From contig NZ_JACVAE010000003.1 in NCBI RefSeq assembly GCF_014851675.1, positions 372,001 through 436,000 on the forward strand: a DNA stretch of 64,000 nt, read 5' to 3'. The translations under genes were made by a program, and so were the position numbers. The notes under the pieces were generated by a model. It did no database searches. It had not been told where the DNA came from and was given only the letters and a program-made list of their open reading frames with translations. Below are positions 16,027 to 25,851 of this stretch, piece after piece; position 1 is the first letter of the stretch, and each line of letters begins with the position of its first letter. This DNA is from Rhizobium sp. ARZ01 (GTDB lineage: Bacteria > Pseudomonadota > Alphaproteobacteria > Rhizobiales > Rhizobiaceae).

Positions 16027-16752
16027 TCAGACCACGAACTGCCCACCATTGGCCGTGATCGTCGAGCCGGTGATGAAACCGGCATCGTCGGATGCAAGGA
16101 AGAGGACGCAGCGGGCGATCTCTTCGGGCTCGCCCAACCGGCCTACGGGGATCTGCGGGATGATGCGTTCGTTCAACACCTTTTCAGGCACGGCGCGAAC
16201 CATTTCCGTGCCGATATAGCCCGGGCAGATGGCATTGACGGTGATCCCCTTGGCCGCACCCTCCTGCGCTAAGGCCTTGGTGAAGCCGAGATCGCCGGCT
16301 TTGGCGGCGGAGTAGTTCACCTGCCCCATCTGGCCTTTCTGACCGTTGATGGAGGAAATGTTGATCACCCGGCCGAAACTGCGGTCGCGCATGCCCGTCC
16401 AGACCGGATGGGTCATGTTGAACAGGCCGGTCAGGTTGGTGTTGACGACCTCGCCCCATTGCTGAGGCGTCATCTTGTGGAACATCGCGTCGCGGGTGAT
16501 GCCGGCATTGTTGACGAGCACCTCGATGGGGCCGAGATCTGCCTCAACCTTGGCAATGCCGTCTGCGCAAGCCTCGTAGCTCGAGACGTCCCACTTGTAG
16601 ACGGAAATCCCGGTTTCGGCCTTGAAGGCGTTCGCGGCCTCATCGTTGCCGGCGTAGGTGGCGGCAACCCTATAGCCAGCCTTCTTGAGGGCCGTTGAAA
16701 TGGCCGCGCCGATGCCGCGCGTACCACCTGTGACCAATGCTACCCTGCTCAT
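16027..16752 (-). CDS. phaB: Acetoacetyl-CoA reductase
   Basis: Short-chain dehydrogenase that reduces acetoacetyl-CoA to (R)-3-hydroxybutyryl-CoA with NADPH for polyhydroxybutyrate synthesis. The 241 residues include the cofactor motif TGGTRGIG (residues 8-15), the NNAG motif (81-84) and the catalytic Ser134, Tyr147 and Lys151 (NYSAAKAG). The C-terminus ANGGQFVV is typical of PhaB. It follows phaA on the same strand with a 107-base gap, so the two probably form one transcript. In Sinorhizobium the pair is called phbAB. Confidence 0.96.
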   Translation of the reverse strand: MSRVALVTGGTRGIGAAISTALKKAGYRVAATYAGNDEAANAFKAETGISVYKWDVSSYEACADGIAKVEADLGPIEVLVNNAGITRDAMFHKMTPQQWGEVVNTNLTGLFNMTHPVWTGMRDRSFGRVINISSINGQKGQMGQVNYSAAKAGDLGFTKALAQEGAAKGITVNAICPGYIGTEMVRAVPEKVLNERIIPQIPVGRLGEPEEIARCVLFLASDDAGFITGSTITANGGQFVV

Positions 16753-16859
16753 GTGTGCACTCCCCTCTGATGTTTTTTCGTTGGGCCAGGGGTGCCGCTG
16801 GTAAACGCCACCCCTTGAATGCGTGCGCGACGGATGCCGGCGCTAGTGTAAGTCGAGCC

Positions 16860-18041
16860 TTACATACGCTCGATGCACATGGCCACGCCCATGCCGCCGC
16901 CGATGCAAAGCGTCGCCAGACCCTTGGAGACGCCACGGCGCTTCATTTCGAACAAAAGCGTGTTGAGGACGCGAGCACCGGAGGCGCCGATCGGATGGCC
17001 GATGGCGATCGCGCCGCCGTTGACGTTGACGATCGACGGATCCCAGCCGAGATCCTTGTTGACTGCGCAAGCCTGGGCGGCGAATGCCTCGTTTGCCTCA
17101 ACGAGGCCGAGATCGCCAACCTTCCAGCCAGCCTTTTCCAGCGCCTTGCGCGAGGCAGGGATCGGGCCGGTGCCCATGATCTTCGGATCGACACCGGCGG
17201 TCGCCCAGGAAACGATCCGGGCGAGCGGCTGGATGCCGCGGCGGGCGGCTTCGGCTTCGCTCATGAGCAACGCCGCGGCGGCGCCATCGTTGATCCCCGA
17301 TGCGTTGGCGGCGGTCACCGTACCGTCCTTGTCGAAGGCCGGCTTCAGCTTGGTCATCGCATCCAGCGTTGCACCGTGGCGGATGTATTCGTCGCTATCG
17401 ACGACGATGTCGCCCTTGCGGGTCTTGATGGTGAAGGGAACGATCTCGTCCTTGAAGCGGCCTGCCTTCTGCGCGGCCTCGGCTTTGTTCTGGGAGGCGA
17501 CGGCGAAGGCATCCTGCTCCTCGCGGGAAAGCTGCCACTGGCGGGCGACGTTCTCCGCCGTGATTCCCATATGGTAGCCGTAGAAGGCGTCCATCAGGCC
17601 GTCCTTGATCATCGTGTCGATCATCTTGAAGTCGCCCATCTTCACGCCGCCGCGCAGGTGCGCGCAGTGCGGCGCCATGGACATGGACTCCATGCCGCCG
17701 GCGACGATGATGTTCGCATCGCCGGTTGCGATCTGCTGCATACCGAGTGCGACGGCACGAAGGCCGGAACCGCAGAGCTGGTTCATGCCCCAGGCGGTCT
17801 TCTCTTGCGGTATGCCGGCCTTCATGGCCGCCTGCCGGGCAGGGTTCTGGCCTTCGCCTGCGGGCAGAACCTGGCCCAGGATGACTTCGTCCACGTCGCT
17901 GGCCGATACGCCGGCGCGCTCGAGGACGGCGGAAATCGCTGCTGCGCCAAGTTCATGGGCGGGCGTGTTGGCGAAGGCGCCATTGAAGGAGCCGACGGCG
18001 GTCCGGGCCGCGCTTGCGATGACGATGGACGGTGTGCTCAT
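16860..18041 (-). CDS. phaA: Acetyl-CoA C-acetyltransferase (beta-ketothiolase)
   Basis: Condenses two acetyl-CoA to acetoacetyl-CoA, the first step of polyhydroxybutyrate synthesis. The 393-residue biosynthetic thiolase has the nucleophile Cys90 in [10 protein letters not shown], the His in [10 protein letters not shown] and the proton-shuttle Cys in TLCIGGGMG. Length and ends are standard. Located immediately upstream of phaB and divergent from phaR, which represses or tunes this pathway in related bacteria. Confidence 0.97.
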   Translation of the reverse strand: MSTPSIVIASAARTAVGSFNGAFANTPAHELGAAAISAVLERAGVSASDVDEVILGQVLPAGEGQNPARQAAMKAGIPQEKTAWGMNQLCGSGLRAVALGMQQIATGDANIIVAGGMESMSMAPHCAHLRGGVKMGDFKMIDTMIKDGLMDAFYGYHMGITAENVARQWQLSREEQDAFAVASQNKAEAAQKAGRFKDEIVPFTIKTRKGDIVVDSDEYIRHGATLDAMTKLKPAFDKDGTVTAANASGINDGAAAALLMSEAEAARRGIQPLARIVSWATAGVDPKIMGTGPIPASRKALEKAGWKVGDLGLVEANEAFAAQACAVNKDLGWDPSIVNVNGGAIAIGHPIGASGARVLNTLLFEMKRRGVSKGLATLCIGGGMGVAMCIERM

Positions 18042-18370
18042 GGGGCTACTTCCTCACTGTTTTGGACCCGCGACCGAAGGTCCACCGCAGCTTGCGGCGG
18101 TCCCGTCCCGGGAAATCCCTTTCGGTTGCCGCGCCGGTCAACTGACCTCGCCCGGCAACCGCCTCACGGCAAAACTGGCAAAGCTTCGATGGAGAGTCAA
18201 ACGCCTTATCGCCGCTCCCGCGTATGCTGCAGTCCCAAGCGGGGCGGATAAAAGTTATGTTGCGCAGCATTTTCTCACTGCAACGCACAATTAGATTGTC
18301 ATACCATTATTTTTGCGGATACTCGCAGTCGACCGGAGAGCGGTTGGAATGCGGGGATGAGGAGACCCAG
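18042..18370. other. Divergent phaA/phaR intergenic region
   Basis: A 329-base gap between divergent starts that must hold both promoters. The phaR-proximal part (about 18250-18330) is AT-richer than its surroundings and contains TGCGCAG and CTGCAACGCA elements about 11 bases apart. These resemble the CTGC/GCAG half-sites described for PhaR in Paracoccus, but the match is loose. No RNA gene or ORF worth calling was seen. Confidence 0.4.
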
Positions 18371-18949
18371 ATGGCCAAGAATGACGGTCAGATCACGATC
18401 AAGAAATATGCAAACAGGCGGCTCTACAATACGGGAACGAGCACCTATGTGACGCTCGACGATCTCGCGGTGATGGTGAAGAAGGGGGAGAACTTCATCG
18501 TCCAGGACGCGAAATCCGGAGAGGACATCACCCACACGGTGCTGACACAGATCATCTTCGAACAGGAATCCAAGACCGGCAATACGCTTCTGCCGATCTC
18601 CTTCCTGCGCCAGCTCATAGGTTTCTACGGCGACCAGATGCAGATGGTGGTGCCGAGCTACCTCGAGCACTCGATGCAGGCCTTTACCGAGCAGCAAGTG
18701 CAGATGCGCGAGCAGATCAACAAGGCTTTCGGCGACACGCCGATCGGCAAGAACCTGCAGATGCCGATGCAGCTGGTGGAAGAGCAGGTCCGCCGCAACA
18801 CCGAGATGTTCCAAAAGGCGATGCAGATGTTTTCGCCCTTCGTAAGCGCGCCGCCACCGAAGGAAACGAAGAAGGCCGAAGCCAAGGACATCGACGAACT
18901 GAAGGAGCAGCTTCGCGCGCTACAGTCGAAGCTGGACAATCTGAGCTAG
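18371..18949 (+). CDS. phaR: Polyhydroxyalkanoate synthesis regulator PhaR (AniA)
   Basis: A DNA-binding regulator that senses polyhydroxybutyrate and controls phasin and storage genes; in Sinorhizobium it is known as AniA and affects carbon flux and exopolysaccharide. The start at 18371 (192 residues) has a GAGGAG ribosome site and gives the typical N-terminus ITIKKYANRRLYNTGTSTYVTLDDL. Residues 5-65 are the PHB accumulation regulator DNA-binding domain. Central ILPISF-like and FYGDQMQMVVPSYLEHSM repeats match PHB_acc domains, and the C-terminus forms a coiled coil (ELKEQLRALQSKLDNL). Confidence 0.95.
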   Translation: MAKNDGQITIKKYANRRLYNTGTSTYVTLDDLAVMVKKGENFIVQDAKSGEDITHTVLTQIIFEQESKTGNTLLPISFLRQLIGFYGDQMQMVVPSYLEHSMQAFTEQQVQMREQINKAFGDTPIGKNLQMPMQLVEEQVRRNTEMFQKAMQMFSPFVSAPPPKETKKAEAKDIDELKEQLRALQSKLDNLS

Positions 18950-19034
18950 GCTGACGAGCGGAAACTGGACTGTGGCCGGAGGAAACTGGCTGTTCCCGAA
19001 TTCGCCTGGGTGCCCGCATTGAGGGCCCAGCGGC

Positions 19035-19063
19035 AAAAGAAAAGGGCCGGACAATGCCGGCCC
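19035..19063 (-). terminator. Terminator after rpmF
   Basis: On the minus strand GGGCCGG-CATTGT-CCGGCCC forms a 7-bp GC stem followed by TTTTCTTTT. It starts 25 bases after the rpmF stop and fits a factor-independent terminator for that gene. Confidence 0.75.
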
Positions 19064-19087
19064 ACATTTCTCGCTATCCGGAAGCGC

Positions 19088-19273
19088 TTATGCGCTTTCC
19101 TTCGGCGTCAGAACCTGGCGACCGCGGTACATGCCGGTCTTCAGGTCGATGTGGTGCGGACGGCGCAGTTCGCCGGAGTTCTTGTCTTCGATGTAGCTCG
19201 GAGCCTTCAGGGCGTCGGCGGAGCGGCGCATGCCGCGCTTGGACGGGCTCGTTTTTCTTTTCGGTACAGCCAT
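19088..19273 (-). CDS. rpmF: 50S ribosomal protein L32
   Basis: Small ribosomal protein of 61 residues starting [20 protein letters not shown], the hallmark L32 N-terminus, and ending in [16 protein letters not shown]. The ATG at 19273 has a GTGGAG ribosome site; the longer open frame up to 19339 is not family-like. The gene stands alone, with its own terminator, between phaR and the GST gene. Confidence 0.98.
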   Translation of the reverse strand: MAVPKRKTSPSKRGMRRSADALKAPSYIEDKNSGELRRPHHIDLKTGMYRGRQVLTPKESA

Positions 19274-19497
19274 TTCACTACTCCACTGAACGGGCAAACA
19301 CGTCCCAGGCCACCCAAAATGGCCGAAAAAGACATGCATCTATCTCGGAAATTTGGCGGGCTTATACATGGCAAAAACCCGCTTGACCAGTCCCCGCAAG
19401 GATTTTTTCGCTTTGTGCCGAAAGCCGTCACCGGATCTTGCCGGCTGCGCCGGCGCCGCCTCGCGACAAACAAGGGCGCTCGCTCCCAGGTGATCTG

Positions 19498-20145
19498 TCA
19501 GGCTTCGTCTTCCGGCACGATCCATGTCTCGGCCAATGCGGCCGCTTCCCACTTCTTCCAGGCAGGGTGAGCCATAACGCGGTCCATGTAGGCAAGCGAA
19601 CCGTGGTCGGTGGTCAACTTGTAGGCATGGAAGCGATTGACGACTGGGGCATACATCGCATCCGCCGCCGAAAAGGCGCCGCACAGAAAGGGGCCTTCCC
19701 AGCGCTGTAGCGCATCGCGCCAGATCGCCTCGATCCGCGCGACGTCATCCGCAACGCCTTCCGGCAGATCGATTGCGCGCTGCGGCCGGCGAATGTTCAT
19801 CGGGCAGGCGTTGCGAAGCGCGCGGAAGCCGGCGAGCATTTCCATCGAGACGGAGCGGGCCTGGGCGCGGGCTTCGCGATCTGTCGGCCAGATGCCGGCA
19901 TCGGGGTAGAGCTCGGCGATATACTCGATGATCGCCAGCGACTCCCAGACCCGCACCTTGCCGTGGTGCAGCACAGGCACCCGGCCGGTGGGCGAGAGCT
20001 CCTTGAAGGCAGGATTGCCGGCGGCGAAGTCGAAGGGGATCACACGATCGGAGAAGGGGATGCCGGCCGCCTCCATCGCAATCCAGGGGCGGAAGGACCA
20101 GGAAGAGTAGTTCTTGTTGCCAATATAGAGAACGAGGTCGGACAT
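19498..20145 (-). CDS. Glutathione S-transferase family protein
   Basis: A 215-residue soluble GST. The N-terminal thioredoxin-like domain has the glutathione-contact region YIGNKNYSSWSFRPW with Ser/Tyr candidates, the cis-Pro in RVPVLHHG, and the ESLAIIEYIAE motif. The C-terminal helical domain contains CGAFSAADAMYAPVVNRF, the usual N-capping box region. The FCGxFSxADxxYAPVxxR pattern resembles the bacterial subfamily near maleylacetoacetate isomerases, but no catalytic role can be assigned. It is followed upstream by mtgA on the same strand. Confidence 0.9.
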   Translation of the reverse strand: MSDLVLYIGNKNYSSWSFRPWIAMEAAGIPFSDRVIPFDFAAGNPAFKELSPTGRVPVLHHGKVRVWESLAIIEYIAELYPDAGIWPTDREARAQARSVSMEMLAGFRALRNACPMNIRRPQRAIDLPEGVADDVARIEAIWRDALQRWEGPFLCGAFSAADAMYAPVVNRFHAYKLTTDHGSLAYMDRVMAHPAWKKWEAAALAETWIVPEDEA

Positions 20146-20218
20146 AGGGGCTCCCTGCAGGTTCGTTGCTCCGAACCTAGAACCGCCTGCCGTTCAGCGC
20201 CAATGAAAAGGTATGAAC

Positions 20219-20905
20219 TCAATCATAAAGGCATCTGATGTATTCGCCGGAGCGGCTGGCGCGGCGCTCGATCACGGTGGCGAGCCGCTTCAGGCCGCGC
20301 CCGGGCTTGCCGGCGTTGCGATCGATCGGGTTGGGGAGCGAAACCGCAAGCAGCGCCGCCTGCCGCCGTGACAGCTTTTTGGCGGACACGTTGAATTGGT
20401 GCTGGGCGGCCGCCTCGATCCCGTAAATGCCCGGGCCCCATTCGGCGATGTTGAGGTAAATCTCCATCAGCCGGCGCTTGCTCCAGACGAGATCAGCGGC
20501 AACAGCAAGCGGCAGCTCCAGCCCCTTGCGTACAAAGGAGCGCCCATTCCAGAGAAAGAGGTTCTTGACCGTCTGCATCGGGATCGTGCTGGCGCCGCGC
20601 GTCGCTGCGCCGTCGAGGGCGTCATTGACGACGCCGCGCATCTGCTTCCAATCGACGCCGCCATGGGCGCAGAACTGGCCGTCCTCCGACATCATCACCG
20701 ATTGCACGAGAACCGGGGCGATGTCGTCGAAATCCACCCACTGGCGGTCATAGCCGTTCAGCGTAGCGAGGTCGCGCAGCATCAGCGTCGAAACGGGATG
20801 GATGAAGCCGAAAGCATAGACAGGAATCAGGAGGTAGGGCAGAGCCAGCAGCGAGATTACCGCGAGCACCGCCTTCCGCCAGCCATGTTTAAGCCGCCGG
20901 ATCAC
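20219..20905 (-). CDS. mtgA: Monofunctional peptidoglycan transglycosylase
   Basis: A GT51 enzyme that would polymerise lipid II glycan strands at the periplasmic face. Residues about 10-32 form the membrane anchor ([21 protein letters not shown]). The catalytic domain has [16 protein letters not shown] with the catalytic Glu, [16 protein letters not shown], and [28 protein letters not shown] place the start at the GTG at 20905 (228 residues), with AGAGG six bases upstream. The reading frame continues open far upstream across ispA, but that extension is low-complexity and overlaps another gene. The exact start is uncertain. Confidence 0.88.
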   Translation of the reverse strand: MIRRLKHGWRKAVLAVISLLALPYLLIPVYAFGFIHPVSTLMLRDLATLNGYDRQWVDFDDIAPVLVQSVMMSEDGQFCAHGGVDWKQMRGVVNDALDGAATRGASTIPMQTVKNLFLWNGRSFVRKGLELPLAVAADLVWSKRRLMEIYLNIAEWGPGIYGIEAAAQHQFNVSAKKLSRRQAALLAVSLPNPIDRNAGKPGRGLKRLATVIERRASRSGEYIRCLYD

Positions 20906-20934
20906 GCCTCTGTCCTCGCCAGGGCCGGGTTCTG

Positions 20935-20959
20935 TGGCATCCAGCTGTCTGGCATCCAG
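20935..20959. repeat. Direct repeat TGGCATCCAG x2
   Basis: Two copies of the decamer TGGCATCCAG (20935-20944 and 20950-20959) with a five-base spacer lie between the divergent mtgA and ispA starts. Spacing of 15 bases does not match a helical repeat, and the role is unknown. It could also be a trace of coding sequence, since the mtgA frame is open here. Confidence 0.4.
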
Positions 20960-21145
20960 TTGCGCCTCGACGCGTGTTTCCGGTGCAATCTCCAAAGGCC
21001 AGTGTCGTCCCTCTTGCCGTTCCGGGCTTTCATACCGTCGCGGCGCCCGGTTTGCCAGTGGTTGCAGAGAACTTTGCCGGCGTTTGGCGCCGCTATCCCA
21101 ACCTTCGCCGTTGCCTATCGTCGCGCCCCATGCCAAAGAGCGGCC

Positions 21146-22063
21146 ATGACCAGCCATTCCGCCCTTTTTCAGCAACGCTTGAAATCGCATGCCGAGGACG
21201 TCGAAGCCGCACTCGCGGGCCTGCTTTCGCCGAACCTGCGGGCTGGTGAATCCGCCCGCCCGGAACGGCTGATGGCGGCCATACGGCATGGTGTGCTCAA
21301 CGGCGGCAAGCGGCTGCGCCCTTTCCTCGTGATCGAGTCCGCGGCACTGCTCGGTGACAGAATTGCCCCCGCAGCTCTGCGGGTCGGGGCGGCGCTCGAG
21401 TGCGTGCATTGCTACTCGCTCGTGCATGACGATTTGCCGGCGATGGACGATGACGACCTGCGCCGCGGCCAGCCGACCGTGCATGTCGCCTATGACGAGG
21501 CATCGGCAATCCTCGCCGGCGACAGCCTGCTGACGCTCGCATTCGACATCCTCGCTGCGCCGGAAACCGCATTGGCGGACAGGCTCAAGATCGAGCTCGT
21601 GCTTTCGCTCGCGCGCGCTGCTGGCATCGGCGGCATGGCGGGCGGGCAGGCGCTGGATCTCGCGGCGGAGAAGACGGCACCCGACGAGGCGGGAATCGTA
21701 ACGCTGCAGGCGATGAAGACCGGCGCTCTGATCCGCTTCGCCTGCGAGGCGGGCGCGATCATCGCTGATGCCGATGGCGCCACACGCGCCCGGCTCAAAC
21801 GCTACGGCGAGACGATCGGGCTTGCGTTCCAACTTGCCGACGACCTGCTCGACCTGACGGCGGATTCGGCGACCATGGGCAAGGCGACCGGCAAGGACGC
21901 CGCGCGCGGCAAGGGTACGTTGGTCGCGCTCAAGGGGCAGGAATGGGCCGAGAACCGGCTCAACGAACTGGTCGGCGAGGCAGAAGCACTGCTTTCGCCG
22001 TTCGGCGAGCGGGCCGGCGTTCTGGTCGAAACCGCCCGTTTCATCGCCAATCGCAGGAGCTGA
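21146..22063 (+). CDS. ispA: Polyprenyl synthetase, farnesyl diphosphate synthase type
   Basis: Short-chain trans-prenyltransferase that builds geranyl/farnesyl diphosphate from IPP and DMAPP. The 305-residue protein from the ATG at 21146 has GGKRLRP for IPP binding, the first Asp-rich motif [14 protein letters not shown] and the second DDLLD with QLADD. The two extra residues in the first Asp motif are typical of bacterial (type II) farnesyl synthases. It is followed directly by hisC, three bases apart. ispG of the MEP pathway lies 1.8 kb downstream on the other strand, so isoprenoid genes cluster here. Confidence 0.92.
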   Translation: MTSHSALFQQRLKSHAEDVEAALAGLLSPNLRAGESARPERLMAAIRHGVLNGGKRLRPFLVIESAALLGDRIAPAALRVGAALECVHCYSLVHDDLPAMDDDDLRRGQPTVHVAYDEASAILAGDSLLTLAFDILAAPETALADRLKIELVLSLARAAGIGGMAGGQALDLAAEKTAPDEAGIVTLQAMKTGALIRFACEAGAIIADADGATRARLKRYGETIGLAFQLADDLLDLTADSATMGKATGKDAARGKGTLVALKGQEWAENRLNELVGEAEALLSPFGERAGVLVETARFIANRRS

Positions 22064-22066
22064 TTG

Positions 22067-23122
22067 ATGAGCAAGTACTGGTCGCCCGTCGTCTCGACGC
22101 TGAAGCCCTATGTCGCCGGCGAGCAGCCGCGCATCGCCAATCTCATCAAACTGAATACGAACGAGAACCCCTACGGCCCTTCGCCCAAGGCGATCACGGC
22201 GATGCAGGCGGCGGTCGCGGACACCCTGCGGCTTTATCCCGATCCGTCGGCGCTGACTTTACGGGAAACGATCGCGAAGACCTATGACGTGGCGCCGGAC
22301 GAGGTTTTCGTCGGCAACGGTTCCGACGAGGTGCTTGCACACGCCTTCGCGGCGCTGCTGAAGCACGACAAGCCGCTGCTCTATCCTGACATCACCTACA
22401 GCTTCTACCCGACCTATTGCGGCCTGTTCGGCATCGAGGCCGTTGAGGTGCCGCTGAAGGACGACTTCACAATCGATATCGCCGACTACCGGCGCGATTG
22501 CGGCGCAATCATCCTACCCAACCCGAACGCTCCGACCGGGATCGGACTGCCGCTTTCAGCGATCGAGACGATCGTCGCCGAGCATCCGGATCAGCCTGTC
22601 GTGGTCGACGAGGCCTATATCGATTTCGGCGGCGAGAGCGCGATCCCGCTGACGCGCAAGTACGAGAACCTGCTCGTCATCCATACCCTGTCGAAGTCGC
22701 GTTCGCTTGCTGGCCTGCGGGTCGGCTATGCCATCGGCCAGCGGCCGCTGATCGACGCGCTGGAGCGGGTCAAGGACAGTTTCAATTCCTACCCGCTCGA
22801 CCGCGTGGCGCAGGCCGGCGCGACCGCTGCGATCGAGGATGTCGCCTGGTTCGACGAGACGCGGAAAAAGGTGATGGAATCGCGCGAGCGCGTCACGGGC
22901 GCTCTGCGTCAGCGCGGTTTCGAAGTGCTGCCGTCGCAGGCAAACTTCGTCTTCGCCCGCCATCCCGGACATAGCGGCGCGGACATCGCGAAGGGCCTTC
23001 GCGAACGCGCCGTTTTGGTGCGCCATTTCGCCAAGCCGCGCATATCGGATTTCCTGCGCATCTCCATCGGCACGCCGGAGGAATGCGACCGGTTGATCGC
23101 CGCGCTGGAAGAAATGGTCTGA
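22067..23122 (+). CDS. hisC: Histidinol-phosphate aminotransferase
   Basis: PLP enzyme that transfers the amino group from glutamate to imidazole acetol phosphate in histidine synthesis. The 351-residue protein has [13 protein letters not shown] near the N-terminus, [16 protein letters not shown] and the PLP-lysine region [15 protein letters not shown]. The start is the ATG at 22067 with an AGGAG site; a TTG one codon earlier is unlikely. Rhizobia carry several hisC-like paralogues, so aromatic amino acid transamination is also possible. It is three bases from ispA and probably co-transcribed. Confidence 0.93.
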   Translation: MSKYWSPVVSTLKPYVAGEQPRIANLIKLNTNENPYGPSPKAITAMQAAVADTLRLYPDPSALTLRETIAKTYDVAPDEVFVGNGSDEVLAHAFAALLKHDKPLLYPDITYSFYPTYCGLFGIEAVEVPLKDDFTIDIADYRRDCGAIILPNPNAPTGIGLPLSAIETIVAEHPDQPVVVDEAYIDFGGESAIPLTRKYENLLVIHTLSKSRSLAGLRVGYAIGQRPLIDALERVKDSFNSYPLDRVAQAGATAAIEDVAWFDETRKKVMESRERVTGALRQRGFEVLPSQANFVFARHPGHSGADIAKGLRERAVLVRHFAKPRISDFLRISIGTPEECDRLIAALEEMV

Positions 23123-23214
23123 GGCGAGCTACAGTGTGTTCGCGACGGGAATGATGCGCCAGTGGTGTCGGCTTGCCACTGTCCGGCGCTTCACATCGCG
23201 AGGTTTAATGGTTT

Positions 23215-23907
23215 ATGGTCTGCGCGACCGCAGAACGCGCCTGTCTTAGCCGAGGCAATCTCTTGCACGACATTCTTCCCTATCTGCCGCAGTTGACTGT
23301 TGGTTGGACGGCCTGCCTGATTGCAACCGCCTCACCAGGGCCGGCCATTCTCGCCATCATCGGCACTTCGATCAGTCAGGGGCGCAGGGCCGGCTTATCG
23401 CTGGCCTTCGGTGTGCTGACCGGGTCTTATATCTGGGCAATGCTGACGTCTTCCGGCCTGTCAGCGCTTATCCGTACCTATGGACAAGCAATCATCGTGC
23501 TCAAGATCGCAGGCGGCCTATATCTGTTGTGGCTTGCCTGGAATGCCTTCCGCTCAGCGATGCGCAACGGTGCGGCCTATGAATCCAGTCAACAGTCCCT
23601 GCCACGATTGTCGCTCCGGCGGCAGTATCTCAAGGGGCTAGGCATCCACCTGACCAACCCGAAGGCGATTTTCTCCTGGATCATGCTGACCTCGCTCGGT
23701 ATGCCGCCGGGCGCGCCGACCGGCACGATGGCCGTCTTCATCGGCGGCTGCATGGCGATCGGCCTCATCACCTTTCTCGGCTTTGCGTTGATTTTTTCGC
23801 TTCCGCCCGTGCACCGCGGCTACCTGAAATCGCGCCGGCTGATCGAAACGCTGATGGCCTGCTTCTTCGCCTTTGCCGGCCTGAAGCTGCTGACGGCGCG
23901 GATCTGA
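23215..23907 (+). CDS. LysE/RhtB family amino acid exporter
   Basis: Inner-membrane exporter of 230 residues with about six membrane helices. The family signature SPGPAILAIIGTSISQGRRAGL follows the first helix, and HLTNPKAIFSWIML is the conserved loop before helix 4. An alternative TTG start at 23263 would remove 16 non-hydrophobic residues and give a start (LHDILPYLPQ) more like the family. Its stop codon is immediately followed by the stop of the convergent ispG gene with no base between. Confidence 0.88.
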   Translation: MVCATAERACLSRGNLLHDILPYLPQLTVGWTACLIATASPGPAILAIIGTSISQGRRAGLSLAFGVLTGSYIWAMLTSSGLSALIRTYGQAIIVLKIAGGLYLLWLAWNAFRSAMRNGAAYESSQQSLPRLSLRRQYLKGLGIHLTNPKAIFSWIMLTSLGMPPGAPTGTMAVFIGGCMAIGLITFLGFALIFSLPPVHRGYLKSRRLIETLMACFFAFAGLKLLTARI

Positions 23908-25161
23908 CTATTCCGCCGCCGCCTGGCCTTGGCCGAAGCGTTTCTCGATGTAGTCGGTGACCAGCGCCTCGAATTCGCCGGCAATGTTGGTGCCGCGCAG
24001 CGTCATCGCCTTCTTGCCGTCGATATAGACGGGGGCGATCGGTAGCTCGCCCGTGCCGGGAAGCGAAATGCCGACATCGGCATGCTTGCTCTCCCCCGGA
24101 CCGTTGACGATGCAGCCCATGACGGCGACCTTCAACGCCTCGACGCCCGGATATTTTTCGCGCCAGACCGGCATGTTCTTTCTGATATCGTCCTGGATCT
24201 TCTGGGCGAGCTCTTGGAACACCGTCGAGGTGGTGCGGCCGCAGCCGGGACAGGCGGCAACGACAGGCAGGAACTGGCGGAAGCCCATGACCTGCAGCAG
24301 TTCCTGCGCCACCTGCACCTCGCGGGTGCGGTCGCCGCCGGGCTCGGGCGTCAGCGAGATGCGGATCGTGTCGCCGATCCCCTGCTGCAGCAGGATGCCG
24401 AGCGAGGCGGAGGAGGCGACGATGCCCTTGGTGCCCATGCCGGCTTCGGTGAGGCCGAGATGCAGGGCGTGGTCGGAGCGGGCCGACAGCATGGCGTAGA
24501 CGGCGATCAGGTCCTGTACGTTGCTGACCTTGGCCGACAGAATGATCTTGTCGCGTGGCAGCCCGATCTCCTCGGCGAGCTCTGCCGAGAGCAGCGCCGA
24601 GGCGCAGATCGCCTCGCGCATCACCTCTTGGGCGGTGAGCGGAAAACCCTTCTCCTGGTTCGCGTCCATCAGCCGGGTCAAAAGCTCCTGGTCGAGCGAA
24701 CCCCAGTTCACGCCGATACGAACCGGTTTGTCGTGGCGGATCGCCGTTTCGACGATCGCGCCGAACTGGCGGTCCTTCTTGTCCTTGAAGCCGACATTGC
24801 CCGGGTTGATGCGGTACTTGGCCAAAGCCTCGGCGCAGGCGGGGTGGTCGGCGAGCAGTTTGTGGCCAATGTAATGGAAGTCCCCGACGAGCGGCACGTC
24901 CAGGCCGAGCCGTAGCAGGCGCTCGCGGATTTTCGGTACGGCGGCGGCACTCTCGTCGCGGTCGACGGTGATGCGTACGATCTCGGAGCCGGCCTGATAG
25001 AGGGCTGCGACCTGCGCGACCGTCGCATCGATATCGGCGGTATCCGTGTTGGTCATCGATTGAACGACCACGGGCGCCCCGCCGCCGACCGTGACACCAC
25101 CGACATCGACGCCGACGGAATGGCGGCGCGGCTTGGGATCGAAATCGAAGGAGAAGGACAT
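23908..25161 (-). CDS. ispG: 4-hydroxy-3-methylbut-2-enyl diphosphate synthase
   Basis: Iron-sulfur enzyme of the MEP isoprenoid pathway that turns MEcPP into HMBPP. The 417-residue protein has the N-terminal TIM-barrel portion ([22 protein letters not shown] split near residues 15-37) and the C-terminal cluster domain with [11 protein letters not shown] and [20 protein letters not shown], which supply the Cys ligands and the Glu. The length fits the alphaproteobacterial form with an internal insertion. Flavodoxin is the usual electron donor in bacteria of this type. Confidence 0.96.
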   Translation of the reverse strand: MSFSFDFDPKPRRHSVGVDVGGVTVGGGAPVVVQSMTNTDTADIDATVAQVAALYQAGSEIVRITVDRDESAAAVPKIRERLLRLGLDVPLVGDFHYIGHKLLADHPACAEALAKYRINPGNVGFKDKKDRQFGAIVETAIRHDKPVRIGVNWGSLDQELLTRLMDANQEKGFPLTAQEVMREAICASALLSAELAEEIGLPRDKIILSAKVSNVQDLIAVYAMLSARSDHALHLGLTEAGMGTKGIVASSASLGILLQQGIGDTIRISLTPEPGGDRTREVQVAQELLQVMGFRQFLPVVAACPGCGRTTSTVFQELAQKIQDDIRKNMPVWREKYPGVEALKVAVMGCIVNGPGESKHADVGISLPGTGELPIAPVYIDGKKAMTLRGTNIAGEFEALVTDYIEKRFGQGQAAAE

Positions 25162-25392
25162 GGATAGCCTCGTGCTGGCCCGCTCTCGCGCGCTGTCTTA
25201 CCGGCAATTTGTGACATTCCTGCCGGGACTTTTCGCTTCTCAGGTGGAACAGGAAATGTGGCTTGTCAACTGTCGCAGCCCTATTGACGTGGAGTTGATG
25301 GGTGCAGCGATGTATCGTGCGGCCGAAGCAGCCGGAAGCGGGCAGCCCTTTTCGCAGCGAAAGAGCGGCAAATAATCCTTGAGGAGACGGCG

Positions 25393-25851
25393 ATGAAGCT
25401 GATCGTGAACGGCACGGAACACGAGGTGGATGTGGAGCCGGACATGCCGCTCCTCTGGGTGCTGCGCGACGAACTCAGCGTCTGCGGACCAAAATTCGGC
25501 TGCGGCATCGCCGAGTGCGGCGCCTGCACGGTGTTCATCGACGGCGAGCCGGTGCGTTCCTGCTCGATACCGGCCAGCGAGGTTACGGGGGCCGTCACGA
25601 CGATCGAGGGGCTGACGCCGGATGGCCGGCTGCATGCAGTGCAGCAGGCCTGGATCGACGAGCAGGTCGCCCAGTGCGGCTATTGCCAGGCAGGCCAGAT
25701 CATGAGCGCGGTTGCCCTGCTTGAGGCCATCCCCCATCCGACCGACGAAGACATCGACAATGCCATGTCGGGCAATCTCTGTCGCTGCGGCACCTATCCG
25801 CGCATCCGTGCAGCGATCAAGCGTGCTGCCAGTGCCACGGCGGGAGCATGA
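25393..25851 (+). CDS. iorA: Molybdenum hydroxylase small (2x 2Fe-2S) subunit, IorA type
   Basis: Iron-sulfur subunit of a two-component molybdenum hydroxylase, like isoquinoline 1-oxidoreductase alpha chain. The 152 residues have the plant-ferredoxin-like cluster ([21 protein letters not shown] then RSC) and the second cluster with [10 protein letters not shown] and [11 protein letters not shown]. It would pass electrons from the Mo site to an acceptor. The stop overlaps the start of the large subunit by four bases. The substrate could be an N-heterocycle or an aldehyde. Confidence 0.92.
   Translation: MKLIVNGTEHEVDVEPDMPLLWVLRDELSVCGPKFGCGIAECGACTVFIDGEPVRSCSIPASEVTGAVTTIEGLTPDGRLHAVQQAWIDEQVAQCGYCQAGQIMSAVALLEAIPHPTDEDIDNAMSGNLCRCGTYPRIRAAIKRAASATAGA

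Noticed and set aside
18250..18300. PhaR-type CTGC/GCAG binding site before phaR
   Set aside because: Half-sites are present but spacing and symmetry are loose; I mention it only in the intergenic note and do not claim an operator.
16027..18949. PHA block as a possible new storage system
   Set aside because: phaA, phaB and phaR have fully standard motifs, lengths and arrangement for Sinorhizobium-type bacteria.
20906..21832. Upstream extension of the mtgA frame
   Set aside because: The frame stays open across the ispA start, but the added sequence has no membrane or enzyme motif and conflicts with the well-supported ispA gene; the GTG at 20905 suffices.
25091..25375. 94-residue plus-strand frame between ispG and iorA
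   Set aside because: Overlaps the ispG start region, has no good ribosome site and no recognisable similarity. Not strong enough to call.
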